64,000 bases of DNA from Dehalococcoidia bacterium (GTDB lineage Bacteria; Chloroflexota; Dehalococcoidia; Lucifugimonadales; Lucifugimonadaceae), in contig JANQQP010000041.1 of NCBI GenBank assembly GCA_028285005.1, positions 34,999-98,998 on the forward strand, read 5' to 3'. A model generated the notes under the pieces. It was not told the origin of the DNA. It was given only the letters and a program-made list of their open reading frames with translations, and did no database searches. Shown here piece after piece: positions 60,235 to 64,000 of the stretch (its first letter is position 1; each line of letters begins with the position of its first letter). The position numbers were made by a program, and so were the translations under genes.

Positions 60235-61440
60235 CTACTGGCGATCGTCAACGGCCGGAAGCTGAAAGAGCTCCGCATCGTCCAGCGCGATAGATACCGA
60301 AAACCAGAACGCCCTGCGCGCAGGTGCTGGTCTCAAACGTTCACCAGCCAACGGGCCGTCGAAGGCCGTTCCGAGGAACGACCAGATGCTATTAGTCTGC
60401 TCATCCACGATCTCGCCATCACGATAACTGAACGTCAGCACCTGCCCGTTCGTCTCTCGAAAGAAAGCACTCCCCAGTGGGCCTGCTTCCTGCGAGAAGA
60501 CGACGATCGGTTCCTCACCGATCACATTATTCGTCACCGCGTCACCAAGATTCGCAAGAGGATACACCTGCTGCTCACCATTGACCTGCACGGTCAGGAC
60601 GAGATCAGCAGGTCTCAGTTCGTTGCCAACACGCTCATACGGCAGAGGAAATGATGTTTCGCCGGAGTTGATGACATCGTCATAGCCTCTGAACAGGTCC
60701 TGCAGGTAGGAGTAGTTACCTGGCACACGCTGCTCTCGTTGCAAGATCATCGTGTCTGGGTGCTCATCTCGCCACACCCTCCATGGCACAGTCACCGACG
60801 CTAGCGGCTCAAGCTCCGTACCGGTCAACTCACCCACGATCGCCTCGCCGTTCACCTGGTACCAGTACGAACCTGTCTGGTGATCGAACATCACGAGGCT
60901 GTTCTCAATCAGGGCGCTGGTGTTGCCGAAATCGAGCACCTCACCTGCGATCGAACGGCTATACACGATGCCGCTGCCACAAAGAGGTCAATAAGTCACA
61001 AGCAGCGGAACACCATCGATCTCATCTGCAACCAGCTCATGGAAGTTGAGCATCCTGATCGGATACGCGTACGAGTCGTCACCCGACGTGTAACCGATGA
61101 CAAGCTCACGGTCGTTCAGCCACGCTCCAGCTTCCGTGCCTCCGTATTCCGGGTGATAGATCGGTGGGATGGCGTCCGTCAACTCAGCGACTAGCTGCGG
61201 AGACGCCTCCGGGAATGGCACGAATCCGCCATCAAATAGATCGAAAACAATATCGCTCAGCGCCACGGACGAAATCGAAGTATCTAGCGGAGGCGCGATG
61301 ACGGCGGTGGGATCGATCACTGCTGGATCTTGAGATTCCGCTTCACCGCATCCGAGCATCAACGCGAATGAAACGGCAGCCAGGATCAGAGCTGCCACCG
61401 TCCAAGAAAAAGACGCTCGGCCCGCCACGGACCTATTCAC
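60235..61440 (-). CDS. Selenocysteine DUF3179 lipoprotein
   Basis: A 401-residue protein read through an in-frame TGA at 60990-60988 (codon 151). The N-terminus is a signal peptide (SWTVAALILAAVSFALMLGC) with a lipobox-like MLGC. Before the TGA come YAYPIRMLNFHELVADEIDG and VPLLVTY; after it PLCGSGIVYSRSIAG and GNTSALIENSLVMFDHQTGS, then GEAIVGELTG. DUF3179 proteins carry TYCPLCGS here, so selenocysteine replaces the first Cys of the CxxC, leaving Cys154 as partner. A SECIS hairpin follows. The family is uncharacterised; a redox role for UPLC is inferred. The GTG start overlaps the ABM gene's stop (GTGA). Gene callers would report two separate fragments. Confidence 0.9.
60954..60975 (-). promoter_or_regulatory. 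Bacterial SECIS element of the DUF3179 gene
   Basis: On the minus strand AGCGGCAT (60975-60968) pairs with ATaGCCGTT (60962-60954), one bulged A and one G-U, enclosing loop CGTGT (60967-60963). The loop begins after 20 nt from the UGA and its second base is G, as in the other two candidates. Confidence 0.7.
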
Positions 61441-61760
61441 TTCGTGGCATCAACTTTCTGTACTACCTCGAAACTCAGGATGTGCGAACCGTGCGCGACG
61501 GGCTCTTCGCCGCGATCTGCGGCCGCCTGAGCGTGCCCACGTTGAAACGCATCGCTGTTAACCCACGACATGAACGCCTCTTCCGACTCCCAACGCGTGT
61601 AGACGAAATACCTCGTTTCGCCCGCGTTCGGCCTCAGCAACTCGAAGCCTTCGAAACCCTCCATCTGCTCGACCTCACGTGCCCGGGCTTCGAACCGCTT
61701 CTCTAGCTCAGGTCCACGTCCTTCACTAACTTCAATCGCATTAATCTTCACTACGCTCAA
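61437..61760 (-). CDS. ABM-domain (HmoA/IsdG-like) monooxygenase-type protein
   Basis: A 107-residue antibiotic-biosynthesis-monooxygenase-fold protein beginning at TTG. The pattern VVKINAIEVSEGRGPELEKR, EGFEGFELLRPNAGETRYFV and YTRWESEEAFMSWVNSDAF matches HmoA-like heme-degrading proteins, including the Trp of RWESEEAF and a C-terminal His in AHGSHILSFE. Heme oxygenase activity is not proven by this. It is translationally coupled to the selenocysteine DUF3179 gene downstream, hinting at a shared oxidative or heme-related role. Confidence 0.85.
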   Translation of the reverse strand: MSVVKINAIEVSEGRGPELEKRFEARAREVEQMEGFEGFELLRPNAGETRYFVYTRWESEEAFMSWVNSDAFQRGHAQAAADRGEEPVAHGSHILSFEVVQKVDATK

Positions 61761-61985
61761 TTCTCAACTCCTGACTTCTGGAACCATCACGGGGTAATTC
61801 GCTTGCCCGCAAGCATTGCACACAGACACGTTGCCGCAAAGCGACGAACGTTTGCTCTCACCGTCAGATCAACTTCAGTGCCATCGCCTATAGACTGATC
61901 AAGTACGGAGGCAACCCGCGTCCTGCCGTGCGCGGACCGAAGCCTTCATACAGAGCGCCCTGGCAGATTCGAACAGATCTATCGG

Positions 61986-62927
61986 ATGCAATACACCGTC
62001 GCCGCCCTCTATCAATTCTCTGAGATCTCTGATCCAGACAGCCGCCGTGATCAGCTACTTGCGATATGTCGCGCACGCCAACTCCGCGGCACGTTCATCC
62101 TGGCCACTGAAGGCATCAACGGAACCGTCGCCGGTGCAGACGAAGATGTAACGGCCGTGATCCGGCACATCGAGAGTTGGCCTGAGATAAGCCAGCTTGA
62201 AGTGAAGTACTCGTATAGCGACAGCCAGTCTTTCAGCCGCATGAAGGTAAAGGTGAAGGACGAGATCGTCTCGATGGGCCGGACCGATGTTGATCCGCGC
62301 TCCGATGTCGGGACATACGTTGAGCCTGAAGACTGGAACGAGCTGATATCGCGCCAGGACATTCTCGTTGTAGACACACGAAACAGCTTCGAAGTGAACC
62401 TCGGGCGCTTTCAGGGTGCCGTCGATCCACAAACAACCAACTTCAGACAGTTTCCCGAATGGGCGGACCGCATTGCTTCGGAGCCGAACAGACCTAAAGC
62501 TGTAGCCATGTACTGCACGGGCGGCATCCGCTGCGAAAAGGCCACCGCCTACATGCGCCAGCTAGGTTTCGATGATGTGTTTCACCTGAAGGGCGGGATC
62601 CTCAGATACCTCGAACAGACTCCGAAAGACCAGAGCCTGTGGGAAGGCGAATGCTTCGTCTTCGATGACCGAGTTTCACTCGAGCATGGGCTGGTGAAAG
62701 GCAACCACGCTCTCTGCTACGGGTGTCAACGGCCAATCTCACCCTCAGATCGCCAATCCCCGCTCTTCGAAGACGGCGTGAGCTGCCCCGCGTGTCACGA
62801 CTCACTTTCCGAAATCGACAGGGGGCGATATCGCGAACGGCAGCGGCAGATCACCCTCGCAGCGGCCCGCGGAACCCGACACATCAGGGATGACGCTGCG
62901 TCAGCAGCTGCTCAAATCACGAGCTGA
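61986..62927 (+). CDS. trhO: tRNA uridine-34 hydroxylase (rhodanese family)
   Basis: A 313-residue UPF0176/YceA-type protein. The N-terminal acylphosphatase-like domain (GTFILATEGINGTVAG) is followed by a rhodanese domain with VVDTRNSFEVNLGRF and the active-site Cys in AMYCTGGIRCEKA. A C-terminal pair of Cys motifs (CYGCQ and CPAC) probably binds zinc. TrhO hydroxylates U34 of certain tRNAs with O2, giving 5-hydroxyuridine. A possible -10 (TATAGA) lies at 61889-61894. Confidence 0.93.
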   Translation: MQYTVAALYQFSEISDPDSRRDQLLAICRARQLRGTFILATEGINGTVAGADEDVTAVIRHIESWPEISQLEVKYSYSDSQSFSRMKVKVKDEIVSMGRTDVDPRSDVGTYVEPEDWNELISRQDILVVDTRNSFEVNLGRFQGAVDPQTTNFRQFPEWADRIASEPNRPKAVAMYCTGGIRCEKATAYMRQLGFDDVFHLKGGILRYLEQTPKDQSLWEGECFVFDDRVSLEHGLVKGNHALCYGCQRPISPSDRQSPLFEDGVSCPACHDSLSEIDRGRYRERQRQITLAAARGTRHIRDDAASAAAQITS

Positions 62928-63649
62928 CTATCGGTTGCGTGTCGCGTTCACGGTAGCGGCTCGTGCTGAGGAGTGCGCGTAACTTTCGCGTAATCGCGCG
63001 GAGCAGCCAATGGTTTGCGCCGACGGGGACTCGCGGTCTTTCGGTCTCATCCACTGTCCTGTCCGATCCGGTAACACGCCGCTTGTCAATGGATTGCAAT
63101 CAACCCGCACACCACGGGGGATCATGCGCGTCTGCAACATTGAAATCAGAGAGTCGCGGCCTTGGCAGGTTTCGGCTCAGCGTGTGTGAGCAACCATATG
63201 CGTCGAGGTTCCCAGCAGCTCGACCGAGGATGCTCTCAGTGGATGAGTTACCGGCCTGAAAAGTGGTCGGCCAACCCGGCCGAAAGACGAGAAAAAGAAT
63301 AAAGCGAGACCGAGAATCGGACTGAACACTCTGGCGTCCCAAAATTGCCTGTGAGAGTACAGCCGCCTCAGCCCCGCTTCGCCCAGAAGAGTATCCCCCG
63401 ACCGCCAACTCCGTCTAGGGGATGTTCGCCAGTCAATACACCCATTGACTCAACGGCGAAGCAATCACCGGCCCAGTTCACGGCCAGGACCTTCGACGCA
63501 CCAACGGGAATCACCCGGCGAGGTTCTGAACCGATGCGGCCACGGCAACAGGCCAATCTCACCGTTTCACCCTCCGGTTCGCGACTCGCAAGAGGCGTCG
63601 GCCAACGCTAGCTGTCACTCACAGCGGCAGGCCGCCGGAGGGTTAGTGC
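62928..63649. other. 722-nt region without a supportable gene
   Basis: Only short, family-less frames are present on either strand; none has a clear ribosome site or recognisable motif. A hairpin TCGGCC-AACCC-GGCCGA (63267-63283) is followed on the minus strand by CCACTTTT and could terminate minus-strand transcription. A minus-strand frame (63562-63368) ends in TGA and continues, but does not meet the criteria used for the selenoproteins here. The region likely holds the promoter and leader of the G8-like gene. Confidence 0.5.
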
Positions 63650-64000
63650 ATGCGAAACGTAAGTGGTCTCAACTCTGCTGGCATCGTAGGAACTGGATCT
63701 GGAAGAAAGCTGCGGCCTGGCTCGCTGCTCAGTGCATGGAAGCTCGGAGTACTCGCTGCAGTCGCTGCCGTTATCGCGGTCGGACTGATCGCCAGCAGCT
63801 CCAGCACAGACGTAGTGAGCGCTGGCAGCGCCGAGATCGTGTCCAGGTCTAGCGGGGATTGGTCCAGCGGATCGACATGGAGTGCGGGAGCTCCTCCCCA
63901 ACCTGGTCAGAGTGTTGAGGTTGGTGCTGGTCACCGTGTGATCTTTGATGTTGATCTTACGGATGCTGGTGTTGGTCAGCTGGACATCTACGGCACGCTT
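63650..64000 (+). CDS. G8-domain-like surface protein, N-terminal fragment (runs off window)
   Basis: An open frame from ATG 63650, preceded by CGGAGGG, runs to the window end without a stop (117 residues seen). After a basic cytoplasmic segment lies a signal/anchor helix (WKLGVLAAVAAVIAVGLIAS). The mature part, GDWSSGSTWSAGAPPQPG and VEVGAGHRVIFDVDL, then LDIYGTL, matches the start of G8 domains, which occur in large secreted or surface beta-helix proteins. Codon use shifts to GGT/GTT/GAT-rich after about 63900, unlike the neighbours, as in repetitive or recently acquired surface genes. Confidence 0.65.
   Translation, partial: MRNVSGLNSAGIVGTGSGRKLRPGSLLSAWKLGVLAAVAAVIAVGLIASSSSTDVVSAGSAEIVSRSSGDWSSGSTWSAGAPPQPGQSVEVGAGHRVIFDVDLTDAGVGQLDIYGTL

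Noticed and set aside
60153..60293. 46-codon plus-strand frame starting at 60153
   Set aside because: It overlaps the 3' end of the DUF3179 gene on the opposite strand and has only a distant ribosome site and no family.
25925..61440. TGA reassigned to tryptophan or three pseudogenes
   Set aside because: Many genes here end in TGA, including ATGA and GTGA overlaps, and the three internal TGAs all sit at family Cys positions with SECIS-like hairpins. Trp recoding or decay would not target Cys sites.
63254..63562. A fourth selenoprotein on the minus strand (TGA at 63370-63368 followed by GGCT)
   Set aside because: No known family matches either side, no hairpin with the required loop lies at the right distance, and the reading after the TGA looks random.

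Overview
The window reads as a chromosomal segment of a free-living, moderately GC-rich bacterium. The gene order rpoB-rpoC, a threonyl-tRNA synthetase without a TGS domain, many lipoproteins, and a broad set of sugar-acid and enolase-superfamily catabolic genes fit Chloroflexota, perhaps a SAR202-like marine lineage. No 16S rRNA gene is present, so this placement is inference. There is no prophage, insertion sequence or CRISPR array.

Layout. 1-3110: a copper module on the minus strand (csoR, copA, edge of a YHS-like gene) with a CsoR-type operator. 3150-11870: rpoB-rpoC with a strong promoter and a terminator. 11900-13300: a small dimeric barrel protein, an ArsR/SRPBCC pair and tRNA-Val(GAC). 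13500-18500: thrS, citrate synthase, a P-loop kinase-like protein and a MidA-type methyltransferase. 18475-24096: a triple-RidA protein and the complete glycine cleavage set gcvT-gcvH-gcvPA-gcvPB. 24100-28000: an Erm-type rRNA methylase with a possible leader peptide, an amidohydrolase, a selenocysteine peroxiredoxin, a GrpB-family protein and an aldo-keto reductase. 28100-35000: a lipoprotein, KDPG aldolase, KDG kinase, dehydrogenases and two TIM-barrel sugar isomerases. 35000-49900: an SRPBCC protein, methyltransferase, MgtE, a large multidomain lipoprotein, acyl-CoA ligase, aldose epimerase, dehydrogenases, DMT transporter, a DUF4349/PKD lipoprotein and a flavodoxin-like protein. 50000-59550: DEAD-box helicase, a pyruvate-dehydrogenase-E1-like enzyme, aldehyde dehydrogenase, Gfo/Idh oxidoreductase, a selenocysteine lipoprotein, an enolase-superfamily dehydratase and a GNAT acetyltransferase. 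59565-64000: an orphan winged-helix regulator, a selenocysteine DUF3179 lipoprotein with an ABM protein, TrhO, a long gap and the start of a G8-domain-like protein.

Main discovery. Three genes are each interrupted by one in-frame TGA exactly where their families carry a redox cysteine: a peroxiredoxin (25925-26383), a lipoprotein with a thioredoxin-fold domain (56943-57857, UxxC), and a DUF3179 lipoprotein (60235-61440, UPLC). Each TGA is followed, after 20-21 nt, by a short hairpin with a 5-nt loop whose second base is G. This matches the bacterial SECIS rule, so all three are predicted selenoproteins rather than pseudogenes. I do not know of a described selenocysteine form of DUF3179.

Other notable points: an RpoC in which three of the four second-zinc-site cysteines are replaced; a single-chain protein with three RidA repeats, all lacking the catalytic arginine; and an erm-like gene preceded by an out-of-frame 21-codon ORF carrying macrolide-stalling-type RGR/RAK motifs. 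Metabolically the window joins central carbon (citrate synthase, E1, glycine cleavage) with oxidation of sugar acids through 2-keto-3-deoxy intermediates.
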